Source of the DNA: Pseudevernia furfuracea
Lineage: Eukaryota; Ascomycota; Lecanoromycetes; Lecanorales; Parmeliaceae
Length of the DNA stretch: 64,000 bases
Direction of reading: 5' to 3'
NCBI GenBank assembly: GCA_022315425.1
Contig: JAIUPT010000021.1
Location: 1,426,001-1,490,000, forward strand
The first letter of the stretch is position 1. The number at the start of each line of letters is the position of its first letter. The notes below the pieces were generated by a model that had not been told where the DNA came from, did not search any database, and saw only the letters and a list, made by a program, of their open reading frames with translations. Positions 11,417 to 22,853 of the stretch are shown here, in pieces. The translations under genes and the position numbers were made by a program.

Positions 11417-11444
11417 TAGCATTGGCTGAGGTTTAAAAGGAACC
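11417..11444 (-). repeat. Right terminal inverted repeat of the MULE
   Basis: Inverted copy of the left terminal repeat, differing at one base (ATGCTA instead of ACGCTA at the inner end). It is directly followed by the 8-bp duplication CCGCCAAG. Confidence 0.9.
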
Positions 11445-11665
11445 CCGCCAAGACCGGGAGATCCCGCAATGAGGCTCTACTCTCTAGAGTCATACCTCAA
11501 GGTACTGTACTATGTAGGTATACTTCAGTCTCAATACCTATGCATTTGTTGGGCACGCGGACCTTCGCATTCGCCAATTCAGGATATAAAGCTTTCTGCG
11601 AGCAGCATGCTTCGTCATCTGCTTGGCAGCATACAAAGACCCAACGACTTAAGCCATCCGCTACC

Positions 11666-13509
11666 ATGGCTGAACAGCTCTACGAGCAGCCACCTGACTT
11701 GTCGACGTGGAGCGCTGATCGGCTCATTGCCCGAGTAAATTCCCTAGAGCAACAGCTCAAAGAGCAGACTGCAAAGTGTGTGAGTCCAAATGCCCCACTA
11801 CAGACAATGCTGATTGCGTAGGTAGGTATAATTCCACCACCCCTTCGCTCGAAAACCCACCACCAGCCCGTAAGCAAAAAAACGCGCGTGTCAATCGTGA
11901 ATTTGACCCATCTAAATACTCCACCCGCTTCATAGCCCTGAAGTTCGCGTACTTGGGCCAGCGCTACAACGGCCTCGAGTTTCACCGCAATAATAAGACA
12001 CCCTTGCCCACCGTTGAGCAAGAGCTATGGAAGGCATTGAACAAGGCACGACTTGTATTCCCGACTCCCAATACCCTGCTTGGGCCAGATGAGCCTAATT
12101 GGGAGGGCTGTGAATACTCGAAGTGTGGAAGAACGGATAAAGGCGTCAGTGCTTTTGGACAGGTTGTTGGGATCAGGGTTAGGAGTAATCGTCCGGTTAA
12201 TCGGGTTCCGAAGCCTGCTTCTTTGGACGATGTAGCAACAGAAAGGGAGGGACCATCGCGCTCGAAAGATGTGGAGACCACCATTTCGTCTGCCGTTCCA
12301 GTCACCAGTCTCAATGAAGATGCAACACATACTCAATCATCTGCAAGCGAGTCTACAAGTGACGAAGCATTGCCCTTCCATTCAATCAGGGATGAGCTCC
12401 CATATTGTCAGGTCCTCAACAGGCTCTTACCACCAGATATACGAATGCTGGCATGGTGCCCTGCACCCCCTCCCGACTTTTCCGCACGCTTCTCCTGCAA
12501 AGAGCGCCGCTACAAGTACTTCTTCACCCAGCCCGCGTTCACCCCAACAATGGGCTTTGCGGGCTTGCTTACAGTACCAAAAGAGTCGAACTCATCGGCT
12601 AGACGAAGAAGGGAAGGCTGGCTCAATATCGACGCCATGCGAGAGGCAGCCCACAAATTCATCGGCCTCCATGACTTCCGAAACTTCTGCAAAGTAGATG
12701 GGAGCAAACAGATCGAGAACTTCGAACGTCGCATCTTCCACGCTGAAATCGAAGAGATTGACAACCATCGAGGTCCTCTTGGCTACATCAGCAAACCAGG
12801 CTTCCAGCAATACGAGCATGCGAACGAAGCTTCGAGCCGGCATCTAGATGACGGCCTCAAAGGTCAATCTTCAACACCAACCATCTACGCTTTTACACTC
12901 CATGGCTCAGGCTTCCTCTGGCATCAAGTCCGCCATATGGTCGCTATCCTCTTTCTCGTCGGCCAAGGCCTCGAACCTCCCTCCGTCGTCGACGCTCTCC
13001 TCGATGTCTCAAAGACTCCCGCTAGACCACAGTATGAGATGGCGGACGATGCGCCCTTGGTGCTGTGGGATTGCATCTTCCCGCGCCAAGGCGCCGACGA
13101 TGACAGTAGGGTAGACGCGCTGGAATGGGTATACGTTGGCGATGATAACATGGACGAGGGAGCCCACCAAGCGGGCAGCGCGAAGGTCGCTGGGAAATTC
13201 GGTATCGGCGGCGTGGTGGATGATCTGTGGAGGGTTTGGAGGGGAAGGAAGATCGACGAGGTGCTGGCTGGGAGTCTGTTGGATGTGGTGGTCGCCCAGG
13301 CGGGGAGGGGCGGTGATGATTCTGGGGCTGAAGCTGTCGGGGCCGAGGGCATTGTTGGCAAAAGCGTGGGCAGCCAGAAGGTCTTTCACGGCGGGGATGG
13401 GCCTAGGCTCGGAGGTAGTTATGTGCCCGTGATGCGGAAACCGAGGATGGAGAGCGTGGACGTTATCAATGCTAGATATGCGAAGCGGAAGGGATTTGAG
13501 CCGGAGTAG
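11666..13509 (+). CDS. DEG1: tRNA pseudouridine(38/39) synthase, Pus3/Deg1 family
   Basis: Two exons, probably join(11666..11777, 11822..13509), about 599 residues; the 44-bp intron uses a GTGTGAGT-type donor and the phases agree, though neighbouring GTAG acceptors leave a few bases uncertain. The first exon (MAEQLYEQPPDLSTW…) forms the leading helix with 'LIARVNSLEQQLKEQ' seen in Deg1 proteins. The catalytic TruA-like motif is 'CGRTDKGVSAFGQ' with the nucleophile Asp at about residue 143; further signatures are 'RYKYFF', 'FIGLHDFRNFCKVD' and 'GSGFLWHQVRHMVAILF'. The enzyme isomerises U38/U39 in the anticodon stem of many tRNAs in nucleus and cytoplasm. An acidic, low-complexity insertion (about residues 165-215) interrupts the core, as is common in fungi. 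The gene lies 220 bp after the MULE, which inserted just upstream, and converges on YEN1. Confidence 0.93.
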
Positions 13510-13641
13510 ACAGGGTTTAGGACGGTGGGTTAGCGAGGGTCAAAACGGTGGGAATAACCGAATGTATATATCGTTCAAGAATATGTACATGTGTGTGAAA
13601 CTCGTAAGCAACAACCAATTAGAATATCCAACCGTGTCGGC

Positions 13642-16243
13642 CTAGCCGCCGGTCAGATCCACTACCTCGACACTACCGAACACCCTCCGAGTAGACGACC
13701 CTGCTCCGACCTCCCATGGCTCCAGATGCTTCCACGCGCCTTCCAGGCTCTCTCGAAGGGCTACCAGCCTTCCAGCACCCGCGGTCCCGGTTGGCGGTGG
13801 CTGGACCTCGGAAGGGGACCGCGGCGGCTCGGTTCCGGGGATTTCCACATCCAAATCCAACGGGCCTGCCGGAGACAGGAGGGTCGACGGCGACGGCAAC
13901 GAGGGCGAACCCGATGCCGGAGACGCCGGTGGTGGGATTTCTCCTTGCGTTTCCGTGAAGTCGATCCTGCGGTTCACCCGGTGAGGAGTCAGACGGTCGG
14001 CATCCGCCGCCGCGTCAATCGCATCTCGTTGTTGCTTTCTGGTTGGGGTCGGTGTCGGGGTGCGTAGCTGTCCGGCCGAGTATAGGTCGGTGGCCATCTG
14101 CAGTGGGCTCCGCTTCTTTCGCGGCGAGGGCTTTGTGGGATCGTGTGGGGTTGGGGTGGAAGGTTTCCCCTTGCGTAGAGTGACGTTTTCATCGATGGCA
14201 CGTGTGGTGGTCTCGGTCGGCCCTTCAGCATCGGAGATCGGGGTGGTAGGCCGAGAATGTCGCTTCTTCACGGAAGGTGAAGGGATAAAGTATGCGAGTC
14301 CTTCCTGGCTGCAAGCTCTTTCTAGATTGTCCAGCGCTCGCGAAGTGTCTCTTGGTGGAGGCTTGAACCTAGGTTTTTCCGGGGTTCTTTTAGCTAACGT
14401 CCAAGGATTGGCCGCGTGGTCTTTTGGAGGCGTAGATGTCTGGCTAGCTGACGGTGCTCTTCGAGTCCGTGTCACCTTTGCCTCTGCAGGCAATTTCTGC
14501 TTCTGTGAGCCTTGGCCCACTCGACTTATATTCTCAGCCAGCACCTTTCGCTGCTGACTTGTTGAGATTTCGACAACAGCCGGAGCTGAAAAGGCTGGAG
14601 GCATTTGCGTGCTTTCCCTACCCTTTGCTGTAAGCTTTGTGGCAATATCGTCGGATCTTGGCTTTGTGAGTCTGACATATCGGTCCAGTGCTCCTACCTC
14701 CATATCGCCCTTAGAAGTCGTTGTCTTTGCCTTCTCCCTTGCCTTTCTCGAGGCGAATTTCTTGGGATTCCTGATTTCTTCTTCCCATGTCTCAACGAGC
14801 AACGGCACACCTAGCTTTACGTGGGTTTCCAAGATCCACACCTTTTCCATCTGGGCAGGATCATAGGTGGATGGGCCTCGCCTCTTCGTAGGGCTTTTGG
14901 ACCGATCTTTAGTCCCATCGTCTTCCGACGCTAGGTGCTCCTCTCTCGAGCCATCTTGGTCGTAGCCCTGAAAGTCATCCTTCTCCTCTGTGTCTAGATC
15001 TAGTCCGACAACGTTAATTGGAATGTAGGCAATCCGTAGCTCGGGCTCGCCATCGCTATCCCAGTGGCCGTTCCTTCTTCCACAGATGCCTTTCACAAGA
15101 CTATTTTCCGCCATTTCTATGGCTTCAAGGTCATCGTTTTCTCGGCTATCTGTTTCGTTTCTGCTGATAAATTTGTGCGCCAACAAAGCTGGTGCCAATC
15201 CACGGACGAATTTCTTGGCACCAGAAAGGTGTTGCCAATCGAAGGCATCTGCAACAAACATGCGTAGTTCTGGGACATTTACCTCGAGATCCCACTTGAT
15301 ATCATGGCGCAGTCTCGCGACCTTTTCTGTAGATGAAACGGCGGGGTGTGTGTAGTAGCCCCATACCACCTTGTCAGGGAAAGTCTCGGGAATTTTCATG
15401 GTTTTGCGCTTCTGCCGGAAGAATTTGGATTCATTTGTCTGTAGTTCTCGCTCAAGCCTTTCTCTCCATTGTCTAATTCCGTCGATATCGTCTTTGGATA
15501 GTTGGCATAGATCACGACCAAAGCCAGCTTTGGCTGCTTCGCATGAAGTGATTATTCCGCACTTTGGAATGCCAGCGGGTATGTAATCTCCGCCACTCAT
15601 AAGGGCGACCAAGATCATGCCTTCACTGTCTATGCCCTTCTCTTCCCTTGTAGATTTGGCCTTGTAAACATTCACGTGCGTTGGGCTTTTGCTTCCTCTT
15701 GTCCCTTCAGCGGTCCAACTACGCATAGTCATACTGCAGCCGAACATCATAGTATCCACGTCTTCACTCAAAACAGCGTCGACGACGTTTTCCTTTTGCA
15801 GCAGCGCACATTCCGCCTCCGCTTCTCCGGGAGCTGTGTGGTATGGAAATCCGAAACGCTTGAGGAGTTCCTCGGTAAGAAAATTCGGTAGGCATGCTCC
15901 GCCTGGCGCAATCTTGCGGCCGCGCTTGAATGGTGGTTTATTCGGCCCATCGAAGACGAAGAGGGGTTGTATCGATAGTGCGAGTAGTCGAAGGAGGCGG
16001 TAGTATAGGGTCCGGAGAGCGGGGTTTTTGCCTCCTTGACCGGACTGTATCTGAAAATGCCATATAGATATGTCAATAGCTATGCGAAGAGGGTGGCCGG
16101 TCCTTTCGAGATGCTCAACGGCTACTTTGGACATAGCAATTCGTTCACCATTGCCGATTTGCCCGTAGATACTGTGGGATAGCTGGAGTTAGTCTAGCGA
16201 GATTGACCTGCAATTGCTGGACAACTTGCCCTGGAATACCCAT
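13642..16243 (-). CDS. YEN1: Holliday junction resolvase Yen1/GEN1-type, XPG/Rad2 nuclease
   Basis: Two exons, complement(13642..16171, 16230..16243), 847 residues. Exon 1 is only 14 nt (MGIP plus two bases) and its intron appears to be GC-AG: donor GCAAGT, acceptor CCCACAG, 58 bp. The join gives 'MGIPGIYGQIGNGERIAMSK', the expected N-terminus of this family, which must start MGI-x-G for the nuclease fold. Catalytic XPG-N and XPG-I residues are present: 'IAIDISIW' (Asp about 38), 'GEAEAECALL' and 'SEDVDTMMFG', then the helix-hairpin region 'SGGDYIPAGIPKCG'. A chromodomain-like segment ('VWILETHVKLGVPLLVETW') follows, then a long disordered, basic and Pro/Ser/Thr-rich tail with many SP/TP sites, fitting the CDK control known for yeast Yen1. 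It resolves recombination intermediates late in the cell cycle. It converges on DEG1 with 132 bp between stops. Confidence 0.92.
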
Positions 16244-16682
16244 TGCATATCCTAGTCGTGCGCATAAGATGTTTGAAGCAAGGAATAAAGCTGTATGATG
16301 AAAAAACAGTGCTCAGATGTTCGAGGTCGAAGTAGAGTCTTTCACGTCTTTACTTTAACTATTAGGCGGAACTACTTCCGCGCGGCAACACGAGATCACA
16401 TGATCTTCCACTGAGCAACCATTCCCACGGGCCACAACAGAAACCAGACTTCACTTCTCTCTACACTACTGCGCAATCAACCAACTATCGTTGGCAATCC
16501 TTTTCGGGCATTGAGCCTCCATAAATTATCAGGATCTGCAAAACATTTTCTTCTTTTTGCTCTGCTATTCGGTTCTTGTTTGGTTCTACGTATGGTCCGG
16601 AATATGATGCACTGATACTTCATTGTTCAAATTGTCTCCCTAAATTGTCTCCCTTTTATTACTGGTTGTGCTTCCTCCTTGC
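16244..16682. other. Intergenic region upstream of YEN1
   Basis: About 440 bp with no supported gene. It contains the YEN1 5' region and the 3' flank of the secreted-protein gene. T- and C-rich tracts lie at about 16,540-16,700. Confidence 0.5.
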
Positions 16683-17436
16683 TCAGCTTATATTGACTGT
16701 CTCTCTTGTCGTATTGCAAAACATGGAATTACCCAATACTGGCAATACTTGCCTACAATATAGGCTACTCGGTTCAACAATACCAGGAGTAGCGCCTACT
16801 CCTGGCTCAGGGTCCTCATCAGCGACAACGACTATACCTGCCGCCAGATCTGCCTTTACTATATCATCGTAAAAGGATCCCGGTGCATATAGTATCACAG
16901 CAAGCTGAGAATGGTCCCCTGTGCAGACAATGGTAAGCCATATGACGCCTGGATATGAGTCAGAGACTTACCGACTACCAAATTTCCACCTATTTGTGCG
17001 GTAGAGGGGTTTGCGCATGAGCGTTTCAGGCGTTGCGCCTCACTGCGAATATCTCCCCACGTGCTTGTATCGTACGAGATACTGCCATTGAGAAAACGAA
17101 CAGCCAAGATTGCTATTTTGCAGCCGCCTAAGACGATGATCAGCTGACGCAGACATGCCTCATCTTGTTATACTACTGACCATTCTCGCGCAGAAATGGA
17201 AGCTCGACTCTGAATGAAAATTGCGCCTCGGTAATATCCTCTTTCTTGATGGAGGTTTTGAGGGAAAAGAGGCGATTGATTCGTTTGTCTGTTGATATCT
17301 CATTGATTATCAAGTCGGTACAAGATTTCGGCTGTGGTTGGCCGTATCCATGGGCGTTGCACCGAGGTCTGTTGATTCCATGAACAGCGGGGAGTAGAAG
17401 GCTCGTCAAGATGATCCAGAGGCCAAAAATAGTCAT
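16683..17436 (-). CDS. Small secreted protein, candidate effector-like
   Basis: Three exons, complement(16683..16918, 16972..17127, 17181..17436), 215 residues; introns of 53 bp each, GT-AG, phases consistent. The N-terminus is a clear signal peptide (MTIFGLWIILTSLLLPAVHG, cleavage probably after residue 20). The mature part has six cysteines: RPRC and PKSCTDLI near the start, ENGGCKIAI at exon junction 1, LKRSCAN, SSLYC and SMFC. The pattern 'GC-K-I…W-G-D-I…A-x-x-L…C…GG' is one I associate with a common lineage-specific family of secreted Leotiomycete/Dothideomycete proteins of unknown role; I cannot name a Pfam family. An Asp/Glu/Gly/Pro patch (DEDPEPGVGATPG) lies in the last exon. It is predicted to act outside the cell; whether it is an effector or wall protein cannot be told. 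Confidence 0.72.
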
Positions 17437-19249
17437 TCTCCGAGCAAGGCCCTGCTTTCTGCTGGTTGGCCTTACGTGAGAATCGGACCTGGTGTTTAAA
17501 TAGATCGAGTCGTCTGCTTGGGCCTTGAATTCTTCGAGCGCCTAAATCGGCAATCTGCGTCGTATTTTCGGGACTGGTCCCTTCCCACAAGCCTCAATTG
17601 GCCATTCCATCGCTTGAAGGGGAGATTCTTGGGCGCGTAATCGGCTGTCCCAACTCCTGAAGCGTTTCTCCAAGCATTCCTGTTCATTCGAAGGAGTGCG
17701 CATCTTCGACGAGCTTCGACCCTTGCAAAGGTCTAAACTGTGTCACTGACATGGGTTCTACAATTTTTTACTTTTAGGGCCTGCCGTGTGTCTGCGATCC
17801 TTTGATGAGAGCTGAGAGGCAATATATATGAATATCTCTATTATGTGGCATGTCACATCCCAATACCCTGTCCAATCGATCTCTTACTCCTAGCAACATC
17901 TCAGTCGAGAATGCATTAGATATTAAATGTGATGGACGGCGGTACGGACATGAGAATCGCCTATTGCAAGGATGCGAAGAATTACTAGCTCGGAGCAACT
18001 CCCAAAGGTAGAACGTCACCCTTCCTGTCTGAAACCGCACTTTGTCCTGCCTTACAGATATAGGTGGCAAGTATAAGTGTCCTTGTAGTCCCGAACGGTC
18101 TTTCGCTAAATTGTAACAGATCAGGACTGTGCTATATTCAGATTGGCTTAGCTGAAGGCTACCTACACGCCTATACTAGCGTCTACTGTTGTATGAAATC
18201 TAAACTGCCGATGCAATCATATCAATGTGTGGGAGGGGCAATAATGGATTGCAAGGTGAAAGTGCGACCAACATAATGATGTGAAAGTGGCAATTGCAGT
18301 CGCTAGTCTGGGTGCTGACGGTCTTCAAGAGCCAACGGCGGACTGACTGTGGTCTTAGCTGTCTACCAAGCAGAAGTTGAACTTCGTGGGATTTTCAAGC
18401 CGCGAATCCTGTCCGACTCTATCGGACGACATATAGATCACGCAAGCAACTGAAATATTCGTCCTAGAAGTGATCCTGCTGCAAATCTCAGACTCCCAGC
18501 AGTTATTGAAGCCAGTAAGCCATTCTGGCTCATTGAAGAATCACATGCAGGTTGCAGCCGCCAGACTGAACTGATAGGCATCGTCAACTGGGTAGAGCGA
18601 CTGGCAACGATCCTTCAAAACTAAAGAGCATGATGAATCACAAATTCGCAAATCACAGGCCAAATATTTCTGTGGCTGATGGCTATCACGCATAGTCATA
18701 TAGTATAGAATAAGAGATACAAGGTCTGAGATTCAAATTCTTCACGCCGACCTTCAGATGGACGAACAATGCGAACTCCAATTTTTGGAAAATTGGAGAT
18801 TCCCATGAAAGGCTAGAAGGTTATGCGGAGCGCCGACGGACGGCAAGATCAGGCTATCCATTTTGGATGCCCTTGCCCCTCATGATATGGGCGAGCCACG
18901 CTAAATACATGCAGCCTTGGACAGCCTTGTAGAGTACAGCCTGCACCACAAGACCGGATTTACTTTGCAATATTAACGCCCAAATTTCAATCATGCAATC
19001 CAGTTCTTCACTATTGAGTATGCCACAGCTGTCACCTGACTAAAGTTTCAATATCAGCGTGAAGCGCTCGGCGCAACATATATGGCGAGTGTGTCTTTGA
19101 ATGGGAAACTTCGGGCTCCGCCCTCGTAACGTCGGACCCAGTCGGACCCATCGGGTCCTTTCAAGGTCGCGCCCATATTCGATCATGATGGGGTATAATA
19201 ACACTGCAAATTGCATCTCACTAGAACATAAAAGTGGCTCTGACAGCTA
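17437..19249. other. Gene-poor stretch
   Basis: About 1.8 kb with no supported gene on either strand; open frames are short and lack splice-consistent extensions. A short direct repeat (GTCGGACCCA twice, then CGGGTCC) lies at 19,131-19,157. It may include decayed sequence associated with the HET pseudogene to its right. Confidence 0.45.
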
Positions 19250-21770
19250 TGCAAGAAAGACAACATTCAATTGACAATAAAGGGAATTCCGCCAGGCGCC
19301 ATACGCAACTTGTGCTCGAAATGCTCCTCTCTGAATCTTTCAGCTGAAAAGTTCGTTGTAAGTGAAAGACAACGTCTGGGCTCCACCGGCAGACTAGAAA
19401 CCGGGCGTGGACACTGCTATCTCGGGACCCTAGCGACAATTCGAAGCAAGGGTCGTTTGTGTCCACTATGTATGTAACCTTACCATAAGGGCTGCTCAGG
19501 AACAAACGCTCAAAGATTTGTCGACGAAGCCTCATCAAGCCACCGTCGCTTGTCATGCGCAATGGCAGCTAAATGGCCGCGAAGTAAGTAGTATATCCAC
19601 AGGAAAATCGATTTGCGCCAGAACTTGTCGGGTTCGGCTATCATGGACAAACCCTGATTTCCAAGACGCTGATATCGTTCTCTTTATCGATTACCACCGG
19701 AAAGATAGCAATGTGTTTCTGGGAAGACAGGTCGAAGAGGGATGCGCTAGTGTCCTTCTGCTAAAGAGTTGGATTACCATGTGCTGCGAGAACCACGGCC
19801 ATACGTGCAACAGTGCAACTAGCCCTAGCTTTGATGCCATGAGATCAAAACCTTATTTTGGCGTCATCGATGTTCATGATATGTGCTTGACCTCACTTCC
19901 ATCTAATGCCAGATATGTTGCACTTAATTATACTTGGGGTCCTCGAGACAGATTCACCACGACATCGTCCAAGCTGAGGGAGTTGCGAAGACATCATGGA
20001 ATCAAAAACGCTTTCGATAAGATCCCGCAAGCTGTTCGAGATGCGATCAAACTTGTGCGGAATCTGGGAGAACGATATGTTTGGGTCGACTCGATCTGTA
20101 TCGTCCAGGACAGCGCAGATTGGTGGAAGCTCCATTGTAAAATGATAGATCAGGTCTACGGCAATGCTCATTTCAGAATATGTACCGCTGATAATCCGAA
20201 TGCGAGCGCAGGACTAATGGCACTCGATCCTTCCAAGCGTCGCTCCCAATAACATGTGCAAAAATGCCTGCCGGGGTTAAGTTTGATGGTGTCGCACCCT
20301 GCAGAGACCTACATTGAAGTCCGTTTGGAATTCTCGGGCTTGGACTTTTCAAGAACGCCTACCCTCAAAACGCTGTCTTATTTTCACAAGTGGACGGGTC
20401 TATTACCAATGTCGATGACCACAATGTCTGAAGATATCGTGGAACAAATACATGCAGGCTGATCCGTCGAACTGGTTAATGCCCCATTGTAGATCTTGCG
20501 AGATTTGAATGCTCAACTCACCCCTCCCCCCATGTGTATACCACATGTGTAAGACTGTACGCCTTGCGAAGCCTCACTTATCAAAAGGATATTCTCTCGG
20601 CTTTCAACGGCGTGAGCAACCTCGTTGGTGACGCACTACAGACCGATCTTGTATTTGGTCTCCCAAGCTCACATTTCGATTGGACACTTTTGTGGGAGCC
20701 ACGGGGCTCTTTGCCTTCGTTTCGCAGGATCGTGGAGCAAGAGAGTTCCGTCGATTCGAGACAATTTCCCAGCTGGTCTGCTATGTACTACAGACCAAGT
20801 ACATTATCAGGTATCTTTAGCAATCTCCATCAATGGCTTACGCAGCGCATTTAGATCGTATCGTATATATGGTATATCAGAGACGGTCATGGACAGTTGA
20901 GGCAGGTTTGGAACACAGGCTGCCGGTCAATAGAGACCCAGAAAACAGAATCTCATTAGGAGGGTTATTCAAGTACAATCGCAGATGACGACCCGAATAT
21001 TGATGAACATGGCAGAGTGATTAGGTGGCAGGGGTAGCCTCGAACGCACTTCGCAGGTTTACTGCAAGAATACCCTTACAGCGTGGTCAAAGCTGGTCTC
21101 TACACGGAACCCGATCCATCCCAACAAGATGTGCGATACCTGCAATTTTGGACCTGGTCAGCAACTTTGAACCTCACCAAGGAAGATCTTTTGAAACGTA
21201 GATATGGACTGGCGGACAACCGAGGAGATTGGTGTGGAACGGTCACAACACACAGATGAAAAAACTTTCTTACCATCCATGAATCGACCTATCGTTTCAT
21301 CGCAATCTTTGAGGCACGTCATTTCTCCCTCAAAGTGACTGATACGTGGACATAATATATCCCAGAAGAGCGACATCATTCGGAACGGGAACTCTAATAC
21401 GTTTTGCTGATAACGTACGATGAACACCACATCGCCGAGCAAGGATGTTTTCGCTAATTCTTGTGGTACAGGCCCAGAGCGGAAAGAAATTATCGTGCGT
21501 TAGGCGAGCAATTCCGAGCATTCTTCAGACTTGCATTTCGGGTTCACAAGAGTGCCAGAAGACTTCTTAATCTCTGCTAGACGATGAACAGCAACCCACC
21601 AAGGAGAGTTTGGTAATGTCTTGGTGGCACTGAGGACTTCGTTTCGGTAGTCTAAGACAAGTCGATTAGAAGGTGTGGAGCCAAGTTTGTCTTTGTCAGT
21701 AGTCGAAAGCCTTCTTGACGACTGCCGGGACTCTAGGACCAACAGAAAGACCTCAAGACAATGTTAGATG
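19250..21770 (+). pseudogene. HET-domain (heterokaryon incompatibility) gene, decayed
   Basis: Fragments of a HET protein follow each other in the right order but in shifting frames. They are: a zinc-ribbon-like N-terminus 'NLCSKCSSLNLS' with 'LCPLC'; the HET core 'YVALNYTWG', 'IPQAVRDAIKLVRNLGERY' and 'VWVDSICIVQDSADWW'; then, after a TAA at 20250 and a frame change near 20,315, the canonical 'SVWNSRAWTFQERLPSKR' block; then 'YALRSLTYQKDILSAFNGV' with 'FGLPSSHFDWTLLW'; 'LQFWTWSA'; and 'FIAIFEARHFS' toward the C-terminus. HET proteins trigger programmed cell death after fusion of genetically different hyphae. At least two frame changes and several stops make a working protein unlikely. Boundaries are approximate: the start is not fixed and the C-terminal end fades around 21.7 kb. 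Confidence 0.75.
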
Positions 21771-22070
21771 GGTTTGCATCGAAGAATTCCGGATCTGAGC
21801 ATCCAGCCGACATGACACCCGTTGATTATGGACATAGAACCCGTTGATTACGGTTGATTGCATATCTCCGAGATCTTGAGGTCGGTTACCTGCTTTTCAG
21901 CCAACACATAAACTGTAACGTCATGACTCGGTGCCTAAAGCAAGAAAGCCTTTGCTCATCTCCACAGCTACAGGATTCATCTAACACTCCAGATTCCCAC
22001 ATGTCTTGAATACCCCACTGTCCTGTTTGGCCGCTCCTTTTATGCCTTGACTCCTTGGAAAGCATACGAC

Positions 22071-22853
22071 ATGGCCCTCATTGAAACACAAATAGAAAAA
22101 GACCAGCTCAAATGGTCTTCGGCAGCAGACTACGCAGCAGTGCTGCACCTGAACCGCCAATATCTTCGCGGTGAAATCATGACGACGCCCTATGATCATC
22201 GTCTGATTGACCACGATACGGCGCCGGATCCCAACCTGCTCCGTCTCACTGATTATGGCTTCTTCATTTATGGCTGGCAGTCAGGCAGACACATAGGGCC
22301 TATGTACGCGCAGGGTGGGAAACCCATAAACGGTAGTCTGACCGACAACGGCAAAACCCATTTCTACGAGCTCCAGAAGAGAGAATGCCTCCACTTTCTG
22401 ACGCCACTTGACCTTTTCAAGCATGAGGCTCTGCATGTGTTCTGGTTGTCAGTGATCAGGCATGACGCAATCGTCACTAGAATCGTGTGCGGGCGGCACT
22501 CGAAACCACTCCCGGGCGGTGGCGAGTCTCCACATGTCGCAGTCAGCTCGAATCTCGGCCAAGAACCATACCCTATAGTCCGCCGTCGCGCAGCCTCGAC
22601 CATGGAAGGGCTCAAGGATGCGGTCTATGAGACGTTCGCTTGCGCACCCCCCGACCCTGATATTATGGATCATTCCAAATGGAATTTTGATGCTGTGACA
22701 AGCACTCTCCCCCAAGAGTTCTTCGTTGCTACGAAGCAATGGGGTGGGATGATTCGTATTGGGGTATTGATTGAGAACTTGGCGGTGGCGGCGGGGCTGA
22801 AAATGGTCTACGCTGAGGGTCTTGCAGGGGGACGTGGTCTCGGCTTCCCCTAG
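22071..22853 (+). CDS. DUF6919-like protein of unknown function
   Basis: A single frame gives 260 residues from the first ATG (22071). The frame is open a little further upstream without an ATG, so a 5' exon may exist. Recognisable family-like elements are 'DQLKWSSAADYAAVLHLNRQYLRGE', the 'HDTAPDPNLLRLTDYGFFIYGWQSG' block and the 'QKRECLHFLTPLD' segment. These resemble fungal proteins labelled DUF6919; the label is from memory of the pattern, not a search. No signal peptide or membrane helix. The C-terminus ends in a Gly-rich 'GLAGGRGLGFP'. Biochemical function is unknown. Confidence 0.62.
   Translation: MALIETQIEKDQLKWSSAADYAAVLHLNRQYLRGEIMTTPYDHRLIDHDTAPDPNLLRLTDYGFFIYGWQSGRHIGPMYAQGGKPINGSLTDNGKTHFYELQKRECLHFLTPLDLFKHEALHVFWLSVIRHDAIVTRIVCGRHSKPLPGGGESPHVAVSSNLGQEPYPIVRRRAASTMEGLKDAVYETFACAPPDPDIMDHSKWNFDAVTSTLPQEFFVATKQWGGMIRIGVLIENLAVAAGLKMVYAEGLAGGRGLGFP

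Larger units (their letters stand above)
8306..11444 (+). mobile_element. Mutator-like (MULE) DNA transposon, full-length but inactivated
   Basis: A 3,139-bp element bounded by a 28-bp terminal inverted repeat with one mismatch and flanked on both sides by the 8-bp direct repeat CCGCCAAG (8298-8305 and 11445-11452), which I read as the target-site duplication; the flanking C could make it 9 bp with slightly shorter ends. The interior encodes a MULE-family transposase on the plus strand (see pseudogene). The distal 800 bp (10,605-11,416) holds no clear gene apart from a short plus-strand frame near 10,970-11,088. TIR length, TSD length and transposase family agree with a fungal Hop-like Mutator element. 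Confidence 0.87.

Noticed and set aside
8306..11444. Transposon considered as an hAT element because of the 8-bp duplication
   Set aside because: The 28-bp ends and the transposase motifs (DSTHNT, DDSSAEQRAV) are of the Mutator-like type; MULE duplications of 8-9 bp are known.
13591..14067. Plus-strand frame overlapping the YEN1 3' end
   Set aside because: Arg-rich shadow of the Pro/Ser/Thr-rich tail of YEN1; no independent support.
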